Shown piece after piece: positions 39,551 to 49,684 of a stretch of DNA of 64,000 bases (position 1 is its first letter; the number at the start of each line of letters is the position of its first letter). Source of the stretch: Leuconostoc inhae (GTDB lineage: Bacteria; Bacillota; Bacilli; Lactobacillales; Lactobacillaceae); contig NZ_BPKW01000003.1 of assembly GCF_019656015.1 (NCBI RefSeq), positions 27,890 to 91,889 on the forward strand, written 5' to 3'. The notes beneath the pieces are model-generated. The model ran no database searches, was not told the DNA's origin, and saw only the letters and a list, made by a program, of their open reading frames with translations. The translations under genes and the position numbers were made by a program.

Positions 39551-40837
39551 ATGTCTGAAACCAAAAAATATTTGACAATTAGCGCGTTAACGAGCTATTT
39601 AAAACGTAAATTCGATGCCGATCCTTATTTGGAAAAAGTTTATCTGACAGGCGAAATCTCTAATATGGGACGCCGTCGTGGGCGACATTTGTATTTTTCA
39701 ATGAAAGATCCAAATGGTGGCGCTGTTATTTCTGCTGCAATGTTTTCTTATGCCAGCCGTTTAAAATTTGAGCCAGAAGAAGGTATGAAAATTAATGCCA
39801 TCGGTCGTGTTCAAATATATGAACCAAGTGGTACCTATTCAATTATATTGGAACAAATGACACCAGATGGTATTGGTGAATTATTTTTGGCTTATGAACA
39901 GTTAAAAAATAAATTATCTCATGAGGGGCTATTTGATCTTCCTAAAAAAAAGCTGTCGACGTTTCCTAAAAAAATTGCTGTTGTCACGTCACCAACAGGG
40001 GCTGTCATTGAGGATATTGCACGTACCGTGCAAAGAAGATATCCAAGTGCTCAGGTTGTTCTTTTTCCTGCAGTGGTGCAGGGTGAAAAGGCAGCAGCGA
40101 CAATTATTAAACAAATTTTACGTATTGATGAGTCAGGCGGCTATGATACTTTGATTGTTGGTCGTGGTGGTGGTTCAATTGAGGATTTATGGGCCTTTAA
40201 TGATGAAAAATTAGCACGCGTGATTGCTGCAGCGAAGATACCAATTATTAGTTCTGTTGGGCATGAAACAGATAATACTCTGGTAGATTTTGTTGCTGAT
40301 CAACGTGCGGCTACACCAACAGCTGCTGCAGAATTATCGACGCCTATTACATTAGAACAAGTGATTAGCCGTTTAAATGAGCTACAAATAAGATTAAATT
40401 TACGCATGAAGCAATTGATTGATATCCGTCAGCAACGAGTTGATCGCGTCACGCAGCATGTTATTTTCCAACAACCAGATCGTTTGTATACAGCATATAA
40501 TCAACGGGTTGATCAACTATCACATACGTTAATACAGGTTTTACAGCAGCGCCTTAAAACAATTCAACATCAGTTGACGGTTCTTGTACAAAGGCAGTTA
40601 CAAGTCAGGCAAGCAGTGTTAAGACAGCCTAGAGAACAAGTGCAACTTATGGCAGCAAAATTAGATTTAGTGAGCCCACTGAAAATATTAAATCGTGGTT
40701 ATGTTCTCATTGAAAAAAATGCACAGGTGGTGCGTACAATTAGTAACATTCAGAAAAACGATCATATCGACTTGCGGTTTTCAGATGGTATGGCAAAAGC
40801 TAAAATTATAGAAACGAGTGATTTGAAAAATGAGTGA
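39551..40837 (+). CDS. xseA: Exodeoxyribonuclease VII large subunit
   Basis: Catalytic subunit of the single-strand DNA exonuclease. The N-terminal OB-fold is [29 protein letters not shown] (seen in parts). The catalytic domain holds [50 protein letters not shown] and [10 protein letters not shown] long coiled coil (about 270-400) follows. 428 aa. It begins the xseA-xseB-ispA-tlyA-argR-recN operon, in which adjoining genes overlap or nearly so. Its ATG is 6 bases after a TATAAT, so the mRNA is probably leaderless. Confidence 0.95.
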   Translation: MSETKKYLTISALTSYLKRKFDADPYLEKVYLTGEISNMGRRRGRHLYFSMKDPNGGAVISAAMFSYASRLKFEPEEGMKINAIGRVQIYEPSGTYSIILEQMTPDGIGELFLAYEQLKNKLSHEGLFDLPKKKLSTFPKKIAVVTSPTGAVIEDIARTVQRRYPSAQVVLFPAVVQGEKAAATIIKQILRIDESGGYDTLIVGRGGGSIEDLWAFNDEKLARVIAAAKIPIISSVGHETDNTLVDFVADQRAATPTAAAELSTPITLEQVISRLNELQIRLNLRMKQLIDIRQQRVDRVTQHVIFQQPDRLYTAYNQRVDQLSHTLIQVLQQRLKTIQHQLTVLVQRQLQVRQAVLRQPREQVQLMAAKLDLVSPLKILNRGYVLIEKNAQVVRTISNIQKNDHIDLRFSDGMAKAKIIETSDLKNE

Positions 40838-41054
40838 AACAATGACTTTTGAAGAAAAGCTACAACAACTAGAAGAAATTGTGAGTCAACTTGAAAAAGG
40901 TGATAGGCCATTAGAAAGTGCCTTGGTTGACTTTCAAAGTGGCGTTGGCTTAGTAAAAGAGTTGCAAGGTACTTTAAAAAATGCAGAACAAACGTTAGCA
41001 AAAGTAATGGATGATAACAATGAATTAACTGATTTGGAACAAACAAATGACTAA
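40830..41054 (+). CDS. xseB: Exodeoxyribonuclease VII small subunit
   Basis: The 74-residue helical subunit; [23 protein letters not shown] and the second helix are characteristic. It overlaps xseA by 8 bases and ispA by 8 bases, so all three are coupled. Confidence 0.94.
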   Translation: MSETMTFEEKLQQLEEIVSQLEKGDRPLESALVDFQSGVGLVKELQGTLKNAEQTLAKVMDDNNELTDLEQTND

Positions 41055-41970
41055 ATTAACAGCTTTTCAATCAGAATGGATACCAAAAATTGAACAACAA
41101 TTAAAACAAGATTTAGAAAACGCTTCACGTGATAGCGACTTTTCTGAAATGATGGCATACGCTGTTTTGAATGGTGGCAAACGTCTACGACCAATGTTAA
41201 CCTTAGCGGTAATAGCAAGTTTTGGTCAAAAAATAACGCCAAATATGTTGAAAGTGGCAACGGCAGTGGAATGGGTGCATGCCTATTCATTGGTGCATGA
41301 TGATTTGCCAGCGATGGATAACGACCTACTTCGCCGGGGAAAGCCCAGTGTACATGCACAATATGGTGAGGCAGAAGCCATTTTGGTAGGCGATGCACTA
41401 CTCACAGGCGCTTTTCATGTCATAAGCAGTGCTAATAGTGTCACTACAGAAAATGGAGCCATTGCTGCAGAAGAATTATTATTATTATCACAGATGTTAT
41501 CTTTTCAAGCAGGTGCTTTTGGCATGGTTCTTGGTCAAGTTGAGGATATGAAAAACCATCGTCAAAACAAAGAAATTGATGTCAATTGGTTATTAAATGA
41601 TGTGTATGCGCCTAAAACAGCAGCATTATTAGGCTTTGCGGCGGCAGCTGGTTCACGACTATCCCATTTGAATGCTGTGACAGAGGCGGCTGAATTAGCG
41701 GCAACTCAAACTAATTTGGCACTACTAACATTTGGTATTGATTTTGGTATGGCGTTTCAAATTCAAGATGATTTGGATGATTTTGACCAAGATGATGTAG
41801 AAAATATTACGTCATTACCGCATTTGATTGGCATTAATGCAGCTAGCAAGAAACGTGATGAATACCTTACTCATGCACGAAAAACATTGACTGACCTTGC
41901 AACACAGAATTTGACATTTGATCGCGCGCTGTTGGATGATTTTTTGAACTTAATTGGAGATAATATATGA
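41047..41970 (+). CDS. ispA: Farnesyl diphosphate synthase-type polyprenyl synthetase
   Basis: Condenses IPP with allylic diphosphates to make the C15 precursor of undecaprenyl phosphate. 307 aa. First Asp-rich motif [17 protein letters not shown], second [19 protein letters not shown] at the N-terminus binds IPP. The place between xseB and tlyA is standard for Firmicutes. Product length is inferred from context only. Confidence 0.92.
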   Translation: MTKLTAFQSEWIPKIEQQLKQDLENASRDSDFSEMMAYAVLNGGKRLRPMLTLAVIASFGQKITPNMLKVATAVEWVHAYSLVHDDLPAMDNDLLRRGKPSVHAQYGEAEAILVGDALLTGAFHVISSANSVTTENGAIAAEELLLLSQMLSFQAGAFGMVLGQVEDMKNHRQNKEIDVNWLLNDVYAPKTAALLGFAAAAGSRLSHLNAVTEAAELAATQTNLALLTFGIDFGMAFQIQDDLDDFDQDDVENITSLPHLIGINAASKKRDEYLTHARKTLTDLATQNLTFDRALLDDFLNLIGDNI

Positions 41971-42809
41971 GTGCCATAGACAAAGAACGTGTTGATATTT
42001 TGCTTGTTCAGCAAGGCTTATTTGATTCACGAGAACAAGCAAAAAGAGCAGTCATGGCAGGAGAAATTCTGGGTAAAAATGAAGAAAGACTGGATAAAGC
42101 AGGTCAAAAAATACCAGTGACAACCGAATTACATTTTAAAGGTGAAAAACTGAAGTATGTGTCACGTGGTGGGTTGAAGCTGGAAAAAGCGTTAAATGAC
42201 TTTGACATTACAGTGAAAGATAAAATTGTATTAGATATTGGTTCTTCTACAGGTGGTTTTACGGATGTTGCTTTGCAAAATGGTGCCAAGTTAGTTTATG
42301 CATTAGATGTTGGGACAAACCAGCTTGTTTGGAAACTAAGATCAGATGATCGTGTTAAAGTGATGGAAAATACAAATTTTCGTTATTCAAAATTAAATGA
42401 TTTTAAGTTTGGACAACCAAATTTTGCAACAATTGATGTGTCTTTCATTTCATTAGGTCTGATATTGCCACCATTGGCAAACATTATTAGTATGGGGGGG
42501 CACGTTGTTGCTTTAATTAAACCTCAATTTGAAGCGGGACGTGAAAATGTTGGTAAAAACGGTATTATTAAAGAACCAGCAGTTCATAAACAGGTGCTTC
42601 AAAAAACTACCCAATTAATGTTACAAGATGGTTTTACTATTAGCGCGTTGACCTATTCTCCCATTAAAGGTGGGCAGGGGAATATCGAATTTCTTGCTGT
42701 TTTAATACGTGACGATTCACCAAGTATGGCTGATAATATCAATATTGATCAGCTCTTAGCGCAGACGTATGCACAACTAAATCATACAGAAAGCCAAGCC
42801 AATGAATAA
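41967..42809 (+). CDS. TlyA-family rRNA (cytidine-2'-O) methyltransferase
   Basis: 280 aa: an N-terminal S4 RNA-binding domain (ERVDILLVQQGLFDSREQAKRAVMAGEI) and an FtsJ-like methyltransferase domain with VLDIGSSTGGFTDVALQNGA (SAM site), FATIDVSFISL and LIKPQFEAGR. TlyA proteins methylate 16S/23S rRNA and affect capreomycin sensitivity in mycobacteria; some were called haemolysins. The ATG overlaps the ispA stop (ATGA). Called yqxC in Bacillus. Confidence 0.9.
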   Translation: MSAIDKERVDILLVQQGLFDSREQAKRAVMAGEILGKNEERLDKAGQKIPVTTELHFKGEKLKYVSRGGLKLEKALNDFDITVKDKIVLDIGSSTGGFTDVALQNGAKLVYALDVGTNQLVWKLRSDDRVKVMENTNFRYSKLNDFKFGQPNFATIDVSFISLGLILPPLANIISMGGHVVALIKPQFEAGRENVGKNGIIKEPAVHKQVLQKTTQLMLQDGFTISALTYSPIKGGQGNIEFLAVLIRDDSPSMADNINIDQLLAQTYAQLNHTESQANE

Positions 42810-43257
42810 AAAAACGCGTCAAAAAGTACTGTTAGCATTAATTCAGCAACAACAAGTGGGCCGCCAAGAAGACATTGTGGCACATTTTGAAACATTAGGC
42901 GAAACAGTCACGCAAGCAACAATATCGCGAGATATTAATGAACTAGGGCTTATCAAAATTCCTAATTCACAAGGTGGATTTCATTATCATTTGCCAAAAC
43001 AAGATGATAGACCTTATCTTCAGCGTTTACGACGCGCTTTGCAGCAGTCATTTCTTAGTCAACGTGCACAACGTGGACAAATTATATTAAAAGTACAACC
43101 AGGTAATGGGCAACTCATTGCTAATTTGTTTGAACAGGTGAAATTCCCAGAAATTTTTGGTACTTTAAGTGATGACGGCTCTGTGCTCGTATTATTAAAA
43201 GATGGTGTGGTTGCATCTCAGATGACTAATACAATTCAGAAATTATTGGAAAAATAA
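42802..43257 (+). CDS. argR: ArgR/AhrC-type arginine repressor
   Basis: 151-residue regulator with winged HTH (RQEDIVAHFETLGETVTQATISRDINELGL) and C-terminal hexamerisation/arginine-binding domain (PEIFGTLSDDGSVLVLLKDG). The expected GTDAGDD-like arginine site is replaced by GTLSDDGS, so ligand sensing may be altered or arginine may bind differently. The position before recN is conserved in Firmicutes. Whether arginine genes are its targets cannot be seen here. It starts inside the tlyA 3' end. Confidence 0.9.
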   Translation: MNKKTRQKVLLALIQQQQVGRQEDIVAHFETLGETVTQATISRDINELGLIKIPNSQGGFHYHLPKQDDRPYLQRLRRALQQSFLSQRAQRGQIILKVQPGNGQLIANLFEQVKFPEIFGTLSDDGSVLVLLKDGVVASQMTNTIQKLLEK

Positions 43258-43292
43258 ACGAAAGAAAATGTGCATAAAAGCACACCATAACT

Positions 43293-44975
43293 ATGCTAGA
43301 AAATCTTATCATTGAAAACTTTGCCATTATCGAAAAAGTTGCGTTACAGTTTGATAGTGGTATGACTGTTTTAACAGGTGAAACAGGTGCTGGAAAGTCT
43401 ATTATTATTGATGCACTTTTAATGCTTACGGGCGGACGTGCTAATTCAGAAATGATACGTCATGGCAGTCAAAAAGCAATCCTGCAAGCTGTTTTTAGTG
43501 TACCTAAAAATAAAATTTTAATTGATAAATTAACTGAAAATGGTATTGATATTGATGATGGTGAATTGATTATTTATCGAGAACTTAAGCACAATGGGCG
43601 TAGCCTGATACGCATTAATAGTGTAGTAGTTAATTTAAAAACCCTATCAATTATTGGTAGATATCTCGTTGATATTCAAGGACAAAATGATACGCAGCAA
43701 CTATTAAACCCCGAAGAGCATTTGCCTTTGTTGGATGCTTATGGTGATGCACAATTATTGGCCACAAAATCTGACTATCAGCAAATCTTTCATGAATTTA
43801 GGACAATTACACAACGTATTCGAAGAATTCAGACCTCTCAGCAAGAGATTACACAGCGGCTAGATTTATTACAATTTCAGCAACAGGAACTGGAAGATGC
43901 AAATTTACAACCAAATGAAGAAAATGATTTGCTTGATACACGGGGTAAATTATTAAACTACAAAAAGATTGCGGATCGTTTACAAAACGCACAAATGGCG
44001 CTTAATGGTGACCAGGGCGGAGCCGTCGATCTTTTGGCAGAAGCAATGCAAGCGTTACAAGAAATTGCTGAGTATGATGACAATTATGCTGAGCTAGCCC
44101 GAACGATAGCAGATAGTTATTATACAGCGCAGGAAGTAAGTCGTGATGTTGATGAACAGATGAGTGATTTAACCTACGATGAAGCAGAATTACTAAGAAT
44201 AGACGAGCGACTCCAATTAATTCACTCATTAGAACGTAAATATGGGACCACAGTTGCTGATGTTTTATTGTTTAAAGATCACGTTGATAAAGAATTATCT
44301 ATGATGGACAATGATGAGTTAGATGTTGAAAAGTTACAAATGACGCAAAATGATTTAAGACAGGTCTTGCGTAAGCAAGCAATTAAATTACGTGAAGTGC
44401 GACAAAAAGTCGCACGCGACTTGGAACAAGCTGTCAATCAACAATTGAATGAGCTTTTGATGAGTGGGGCAGAGTTTGCAGTACATTTTGAACAAATTGA
44501 AGGTTTTGTTTCTTCTGGTACAGATAAAGTTGAGTTTCATGTGCAAACTAATGTGGGTGAAGGCATGGCGCCGCTTGTTAAAATTGCCTCTGGTGGTGAA
44601 ACAGCGCGATTGATGTTAGCCATTAAAACAGCTTTTACAAAGCAACAGCACATTATATCAATTGTATTTGATGAGGCAGATACTGGTGTTTCTGGTCGCG
44701 TTGCACAAGCAATCGCTAAGAAAATGTTGACGATTGCAGCTGATTCACAGGTGCTTGCTATTACACACTTACCACAAGTTGCAGCAGCAGCAACACATCA
44801 CTTTTTAATTGCTAAAACAACTGAAATGGATCGTACAGTGACCCAGGTGAAAGCACTTGATGAAGATGGACGTGAACGCGCAATTGCTATGATGTTATCT
44901 GGCGATAATATTACCGAAACTGCTTTAGCTAATGCGCGAGATCTTCGAAAACAAGCATTAAAATTGCCATACTAA
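43293..44975 (+). CDS. recN: DNA repair protein RecN
   Basis: SMC-like ATPase that acts early at double-strand breaks. 560 aa. Walker A is LTGETGAGKSIIIDAL, then IRHGSQKAILQAVF; the central region is a coiled coil; near the C-terminus are ASGGETARLMLAIKTAF (signature), SIVFDEADTGVSGRVAQAI (Walker B) and AITHLPQVAAAATHH. The start has only a weak GAAAGA ribosome site, and a small TGTGC/GCACA hairpin lies between it and the ATG. It ends the xseA operon. Confidence 0.95.
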   Translation: MLENLIIENFAIIEKVALQFDSGMTVLTGETGAGKSIIIDALLMLTGGRANSEMIRHGSQKAILQAVFSVPKNKILIDKLTENGIDIDDGELIIYRELKHNGRSLIRINSVVVNLKTLSIIGRYLVDIQGQNDTQQLLNPEEHLPLLDAYGDAQLLATKSDYQQIFHEFRTITQRIRRIQTSQQEITQRLDLLQFQQQELEDANLQPNEENDLLDTRGKLLNYKKIADRLQNAQMALNGDQGGAVDLLAEAMQALQEIAEYDDNYAELARTIADSYYTAQEVSRDVDEQMSDLTYDEAELLRIDERLQLIHSLERKYGTTVADVLLFKDHVDKELSMMDNDELDVEKLQMTQNDLRQVLRKQAIKLREVRQKVARDLEQAVNQQLNELLMSGAEFAVHFEQIEGFVSSGTDKVEFHVQTNVGEGMAPLVKIASGGETARLMLAIKTAFTKQQHIISIVFDEADTGVSGRVAQAIAKKMLTIAADSQVLAITHLPQVAAAATHHFLIAKTTEMDRTVTQVKALDEDGRERAIAMMLSGDNITETALANARDLRKQALKLPY

Positions 44976-45001
44976 TGATGTATACGTAATAAAAATATCA
45001 C

Positions 45002-45038
45002 ACAAAAAGCTATTCATCTAGTGAATAGCTTTTTGTTT
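45002..45038. terminator. Bidirectional terminator between recN and the purine permease
   Basis: A 15-bp stem (45002-45016 with 45022-45036) with A/T runs at both outer ends. Confidence 0.88.
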
Positions 45039-45056
45039 GATATTTTTTATTTAATT

Positions 45057-46364
45057 TTAATGTGCGACAATGACTAAGAATAGAACGAATAGTATAGCTA
45101 GTGCATACATTAATGGATGCACTTTTTTACCACGACCCGTTGCAATCATTGTGATAGGGTATAAAATGAACCCTAAAGCGATGCCATCTGAAATTGAGTA
45201 AGTAAGTGGCATACCAATAATAATCAAGAATGCAGGTGCGGCAATTGCTAAGTCTTCCCATTCAATTTGACGTAAGCTTTTAGCCATCAAAACACCGACA
45301 ACAACCAGTGCGGGTGCAGTAACTTGTGACGTTACGACACTTAGTAAAGGTGAAAAGAATAAGGCTAACAAGAAGAATAGTCCAGTAAAGACACTAGTTA
45401 ATCCAGAACGGCCGCCTACTGCGATGCCTGATGATGATTCAACATAAGCAGAGGTTGGAGAGGTACCAATTACAGCGCCAACTGTCATGCCCACGGCATC
45501 AGCCATTAAAGCCCGTCCAGCACGGGGCATTTCATTATTTTTCATAAATCCAGCTTGGGTAGCTAAGCCAATCATTGTACCTGCTGTGTCAAAAAATGTG
45601 ACTAACAAAAATGTAATAACAACTGTAATCATTTGCAAAGAGTTTATATCGCCAATATGCATCACGCTAACACCAAATGTTGGGGCTAGTGAGGGAACTG
45701 GTGAAATAATTGTAGCAGGCAATTTAATTAAGCCAAATATAATACCAACAATTGATGTGGCAACCATGCCGATAAAAATAGCGGCTGGTGTCTTACGTGT
45801 TAATAGAATAAAAGTCAGAATAATGCCAAAAATTGACAAAAGTGACGTGGGGGTTGTTAAATTACCCAAAGACACCATGGTGTCTTTATTAGCAACAATT
45901 AAGCCAGCATCATGTAGGCCAATAAAAGCAATAAATAGCCCAATACCCGCTGCAATGGCTAACTTTAAGTTTTGTGGAATAATGTTAATAATTTTTTCAC
46001 GAATCTTAAAAAATGTTAGGATCAAAAAGATAATCGCAGCGACGAAAACGCCTGCCATGGCTGTTTCCCATGAGACACCCATACCAATAACGACAGAATA
46101 GGCAAAAAATGCGTTGACACCTAAACCTGGAGCAATGGCAATTGGATATAAAGCAACAATTCCCATGAATAGTGTAGCAACAGCTGAGGCAATAGCTGTT
46201 GCAGTAAAGACAGCACCTTTATCCATTCCAGCAGCACCTAAGACAGAAGGGTTAACGAACAAAATGTACGCCATTGACGTGAAAGTTGTTAAGCCAGCAA
46301 TGAATTCAGTACGAATTGACGTATTCAATTCGTCGAGTTTAAAATAATTTGCAATCGCAGACAT
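45057..46364 (-). CDS. NCS2-family adenine/guanine/hypoxanthine permease (PbuG/AzgA-like)
   Basis: 435-residue purine-base transporter with about 12-14 membrane segments. Typical AzgA-branch motifs: TEFIAGLTTFTSMAYILFVNPS at the N-terminus, IAPGLGVNAFFAYSVVIGMG, TFFDTAGTMIGLATQAGF and AVIGTSPTSAYVESSSGIAVGGRSGLTS. TTGGGAGG precedes the ATG. About 140 bases upstream there is a candidate pair of PurR boxes. I looked for a purine riboswitch on this strand and found none. Which base is preferred cannot be told. Confidence 0.9.
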   Translation of the reverse strand: MSAIANYFKLDELNTSIRTEFIAGLTTFTSMAYILFVNPSVLGAAGMDKGAVFTATAIASAVATLFMGIVALYPIAIAPGLGVNAFFAYSVVIGMGVSWETAMAGVFVAAIIFLILTFFKIREKIINIIPQNLKLAIAAGIGLFIAFIGLHDAGLIVANKDTMVSLGNLTTPTSLLSIFGIILTFILLTRKTPAAIFIGMVATSIVGIIFGLIKLPATIISPVPSLAPTFGVSVMHIGDINSLQMITVVITFLLVTFFDTAGTMIGLATQAGFMKNNEMPRAGRALMADAVGMTVGAVIGTSPTSAYVESSSGIAVGGRSGLTSVFTGLFFLLALFFSPLLSVVTSQVTAPALVVVGVLMAKSLRQIEWEDLAIAAPAFLIIIGMPLTYSISDGIALGFILYPITMIATGRGKKVHPLMYALAILFVLFLVIVAH

Positions 46365-46502
46365 GATTGCCTCCCAAAAATATAGTAACGTTAGACGTTC
46401 TATTTAAGTTTAGCAGTATAAAAGATGAATTAAAACATAAAAATGCCTTTTATATTATCAAATCATAGATTATTCAACCTAAAAAAATCATGAAAGCGGT
46501 TT

Positions 46503-46536
46503 AAAAACGAACAATAATATAAGAGCGTTCGTCTTT
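46503..46536 (-). promoter_or_regulatory. Candidate PurR box pair upstream of the purine permease
   Basis: Box 1 at 46503-46515 agrees with the PurBox AWWWCCGAACWWT at 12 of 13 positions. Box 2, in opposite orientation around GTTCG at 46527-46531, is weaker. The pair lies in the 350-base gap between the permease and gpmA. Confidence 0.45.
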
Positions 46537-46674
46537 TATTGATAATTATTTTTTTGTACCTAAAAAGTGAATAACTGTTGCACTAAAATTACTATATTTT
46601 GACATAATAAAGCGGTTAAACAAATTCAGTTACTTTTTTTGGAGCATGTCACTCACAATTTATTTAATTTTTAA

Positions 46675-46683
46675 TGTTATAAT
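46675..46683 (+). promoter_or_regulatory. Extended -10 promoter of gpmA
   Basis: TGTTATAAT at 46675-46683; no clear -35. The rest of the 350-base gap (46365-46674) is AT-rich and, apart from the PurR-like boxes, holds nothing I recognise. Confidence 0.6.
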
Positions 46684-46714
46684 AGAAATAACATTGATTT
46701 AAGGAAGTTAACTT

Positions 46715-47389
46715 ATGGTTGCACAACTTGTGTTGGTTCGACATGGTGAATCGACAGCCAATCGAGATAATGAATTTACTGGTTGGACCGATGCACCTTT
46801 AACTTTAAAAGGTCGGCAACAAGCCAAAAGCGTCGGTGCGATTTTAGCACAAAGGCAGTTACTTTTTGATATGGTGCATACGTCTTATTTACAGCGTGCT
46901 ATTACAACAGCTAATATTATTTTGCTTGAAATGAACCAGTCTTGGTTGCCAATTAGTAAAACATGGCGATTAAATGAACGTCATTATGGTGCACTACGTG
47001 GTTTAAACAAAGATATGGCACGAACAAAATATGGTGTTGAAGCGGTTGCTTTATGGCGTCGGAGCTATACGGAGGTACCGCCACTATTAGAAAAATCGCT
47101 ATCAGACCGACGCTATCCTAATCATATTGAACCACTTGGTGAGAGTTTAAAAATGGCAAGTCAACGTATGCTTCCTTACTGGCTAGAAGTTGTGGCGCCT
47201 GAATTGCGCGCTGGTCATAATCAATTGATTGTTGCCCATGGGAGTACCTTGCGCGCATTAATAAAGTATTTAGAAAAAATTGGTGACAATGACATTGATG
47301 GTTTGGAAATTGGTAATGGTGAGCCAATCAGTTATACGTTCGATGATCAATTTCATATGAGTGAACGCCAATATTTAGAGTCAAACTAA
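46715..47389 (+). CDS. gpmA: 2,3-bisphosphoglycerate-dependent phosphoglycerate mutase
   Basis: Interconverts 3- and 2-phosphoglycerate in lower glycolysis. The phospho-histidine motif is [20 protein letters not shown] near the N-terminus, followed by [15 protein letters not shown] and [16 protein letters not shown] with the second histidine. 224 aa, close to the usual 228-230. TTAAGGAAG is the ribosome site. It stands as the first gene of a plus-strand block but is functionally separate from it. Confidence 0.9.
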   Translation: MVAQLVLVRHGESTANRDNEFTGWTDAPLTLKGRQQAKSVGAILAQRQLLFDMVHTSYLQRAITTANIILLEMNQSWLPISKTWRLNERHYGALRGLNKDMARTKYGVEAVALWRRSYTEVPPLLEKSLSDRRYPNHIEPLGESLKMASQRMLPYWLEVVAPELRAGHNQLIVAHGSTLRALIKYLEKIGDNDIDGLEIGNGEPISYTFDDQFHMSERQYLESN

Positions 47390-47416
47390 CGCTTTTTGGC
47401 AAAAAGGAGAATGCTT

Positions 47417-48493
47417 TTGAACGCTAAAACATGGGCAAGAGTCCAAAAATATACAGAATTACAAGGCACGTCGGGACAAGAACAAATCATTCGCAAAGCT
47501 TTTCGTGACGAATTACTGCCATTGGTTGATGATATTAAACAAGATGGTTTAGGCGGTGTGTTTGGAATCAAAAATAATAACGATCCACAGGCACCACGTG
47601 TCATGTTTGCGGCGCATATGGATGAGGTAGGTTTCATTGTAACCAGTGTGCTGCCTAATGGTGCGTTGAAAGTAGCTGCTATTGGTGGTTGGAATCCAAC
47701 TGTGATTTCATCGCAACGGTTTACACTATTTACGAAAAATGGTGCTTATCCAGTTGTATCAAGTTCAGTTTCGCCCCATTTATTACGTGGCCGTGGCAGT
47801 CAAAACACACTACCAACAGTAGATGATATTTTATTTGATGGTGGTTTCATGAATGAAACAGAAGCACATGAATTTGGTGTTTTCCCAGGTGATTTTGTTG
47901 TTCCAGAAGTGGCAACAATTATGACTGCGAATAAAAAACGTGTGATCTCAAAAGCGTGGGATAATCGTTTTGGTGTGGTCACCATTCTAGAAGCATTAGA
48001 TGCTTTAAAGAATGTTCAAACGCCTAACACGTTAATTATGGGTGCTGATGTTCAAGAAGAAGTAGGTGTTCGTGGCGTACATGGTGCGGTGAATTTAATG
48101 AAACCGGATATTTTTTTTGCGATTGATTCCAGTGCTGCCGATGATGTTACGGAGAGTGTGGGCCGCCAAGGTGTACTAGATCAAGGCACGCTTTTACGTG
48201 TCTTTGATCCTACCGTTGTATTACCAGTGCGGTTAAAAGAATTTTTATTATCAACTGCAGAGGATAATCATATTCCGTACCAGTATTTTGTATCAAAAGG
48301 CGGTACTGATGCAGCAGCAGCCCAAAGTGAACGAACGGGCATACCTTCAGTAGCATTAGGAGTGGCATCACGCTATATTCACACACATCAAACGATTTGG
48401 TCAATTGCAGACTTTGAAGCAGCAAAAGATTTTGTTATTGCGATTGCGAAAAATCTAGACGAATCGACTTTAAAAACAATTTTAGGTGATTAA
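47417..48493 (+). CDS. M42-family aminopeptidase (PepA/FrvX-like)
   Basis: Metal-dependent cytoplasmic aminopeptidase of 358 aa. Metal-binding and catalytic motifs: FAAHMDEVGFIVTS, AWDNRFGVVTILEAL, ADVQEEVGVRGVHGAV, FAIDSSAADDV and SRYIHTHQTIWSI. In lactic acid bacteria this group includes glutamyl aminopeptidase PepA. I chose the TTG at 47417 because AAAAGGAG lies 7 bases before it; the ATG at 47411 is too close to that site. The ORF extends further upstream only over the gpmA stop. Confidence 0.85.
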   Translation: MNAKTWARVQKYTELQGTSGQEQIIRKAFRDELLPLVDDIKQDGLGGVFGIKNNNDPQAPRVMFAAHMDEVGFIVTSVLPNGALKVAAIGGWNPTVISSQRFTLFTKNGAYPVVSSSVSPHLLRGRGSQNTLPTVDDILFDGGFMNETEAHEFGVFPGDFVVPEVATIMTANKKRVISKAWDNRFGVVTILEALDALKNVQTPNTLIMGADVQEEVGVRGVHGAVNLMKPDIFFAIDSSAADDVTESVGRQGVLDQGTLLRVFDPTVVLPVRLKEFLLSTAEDNHIPYQYFVSKGGTDAAAAQSERTGIPSVALGVASRYIHTHQTIWSIADFEAAKDFVIAIAKNLDESTLKTILGD

Positions 48494-48499
48494 TTTTGC

Positions 48500-49684
48500 A
48501 TGTTTAAAAAATTACGAAAATTAGATTATTGGATAGCTGTACCATTTGCAATTCTTAGTATGTTAGGCATTGTGATGGTTTTTTCAGCAACTCAGGGAAC
48601 AACAGCAGCCCTGAGTAATTTTATTAAGCAAGCCATTTTTGTTGTGATAGGATTAATCGGTGCATTTTTTTTGTATCATTTGAATCTTAAAAAGTTACAA
48701 AACCAAATGTGGATGCGTAACATGCAATGGGCTGTTATTGTGGCGCTGTTTGTTGCTAGATTTGTTATGCCACCTGTCAATGGGGCCCATGGTTGGATTA
48801 ATTTAGGACTCATTACTTTACAGCCAGCTGAATTTTTGAAATTAGCGATGATTCTTTATTTTGCGAATTTTTTTGCTCGACAACCATGGCAAAATCATGT
48901 CAAATTAAAGTTACAACCAGTAAGTCAACTGAGTGTCTGGTTTTTACCATTGACAGGCCTTGCGTTAGTTGTTTTCATGCCGGATAATGGTAATGGTTTA
49001 ATTATTATACTCATATTAATGGCACTATTTTTAGCCTCTGGCGTATCACGACGTTTCATCGCTTTAGTGGCTGCTATAATGGGGTTGGGATTTGGATTTT
49101 TGCAAACACTGATTCGACTGGCTGATCATTTGTTTAATTTAACGAGTAGTAATCATTATGCCCTTGCAAGATTGACGAGTTTTGTTAATCCATGGGATCC
49201 CAATGCTGTTGACACTAGCCGACAGCTACTCTATGGTTATTATGCCATTGCACATGGTGGTATATTTGGTGTTGGTTTAGGTAATTCACTTATTAAGCCA
49301 TATTTACCAGAATCAAACACTGATTTTATTATGGCAGTCATGACAGAGGAGCTAGGGGCGATAACAACAGCATCAGTACTGGGGTTAATGTTAATATTGG
49401 TTGGACGCATGATAATTTTGGGTATTCGGCAAAAAAGTCAGTATGCGCGACTGGTATTGTTTGGCGTTGCAACATTGTTATTTGTACAAGCACTTGTTAA
49501 TTTGGGTGGTGTAGTAGGTATTTTACCAATTACAGGTGTTGTTTTCCCGTTTATTTCTGGTGGTGGATCGTCTTATATTGTTTTTAGTGCGTCAATTGGT
49601 TTAGTGTTAAATATTGCTGCGACACAAAAAAAATTAGTCGCCATTCACCCAGCAGATATCATTGCTAGAAAGGATTTAAAATGA
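48500..49684 (+). CDS. ftsW: FtsW/RodA/SpoVE-family cell-wall glycosyltransferase
   Basis: SEDS membrane glycosyltransferase that polymerises lipid II, here 394 aa with about ten helices. Conserved parts: MVFSATQG, NGAHGWINLGLITLQPAEFLKLAMIL, PDNGNGLIIILI (catalytic Asp region), GLGNSLIKPYLPESNTDFIMAVMTEELG and FPFISGGGSSYIVFS. The gene order with ylbG, rsmD, coaD and ylbL fits the divisome FtsW copy of lactobacilli rather than RodA, but this is by context. The ribosome site (TTTAGGTG) is rather distant. Confidence 0.88.
   Translation: MFKKLRKLDYWIAVPFAILSMLGIVMVFSATQGTTAALSNFIKQAIFVVIGLIGAFFLYHLNLKKLQNQMWMRNMQWAVIVALFVARFVMPPVNGAHGWINLGLITLQPAEFLKLAMILYFANFFARQPWQNHVKLKLQPVSQLSVWFLPLTGLALVVFMPDNGNGLIIILILMALFLASGVSRRFIALVAAIMGLGFGFLQTLIRLADHLFNLTSSNHYALARLTSFVNPWDPNAVDTSRQLLYGYYAIAHGGIFGVGLGNSLIKPYLPESNTDFIMAVMTEELGAITTASVLGLMLILVGRMIILGIRQKSQYARLVLFGVATLLFVQALVNLGGVVGILPITGVVFPFISGGGSSYIVFSASIGLVLNIAATQKKLVAIHPADIIARKDLK

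Noticed and set aside
45487..46347. Long plus-strand frames opposite the purine permease
   Set aside because: Antisense shadow of a hydrophobic membrane-protein gene; rich in Lys/Ile/Pro, with no start signals.
46365..46500. Purine riboswitch before the NCS2 permease
   Set aside because: The conserved three-way junction and loop bases were not found on the minus strand.
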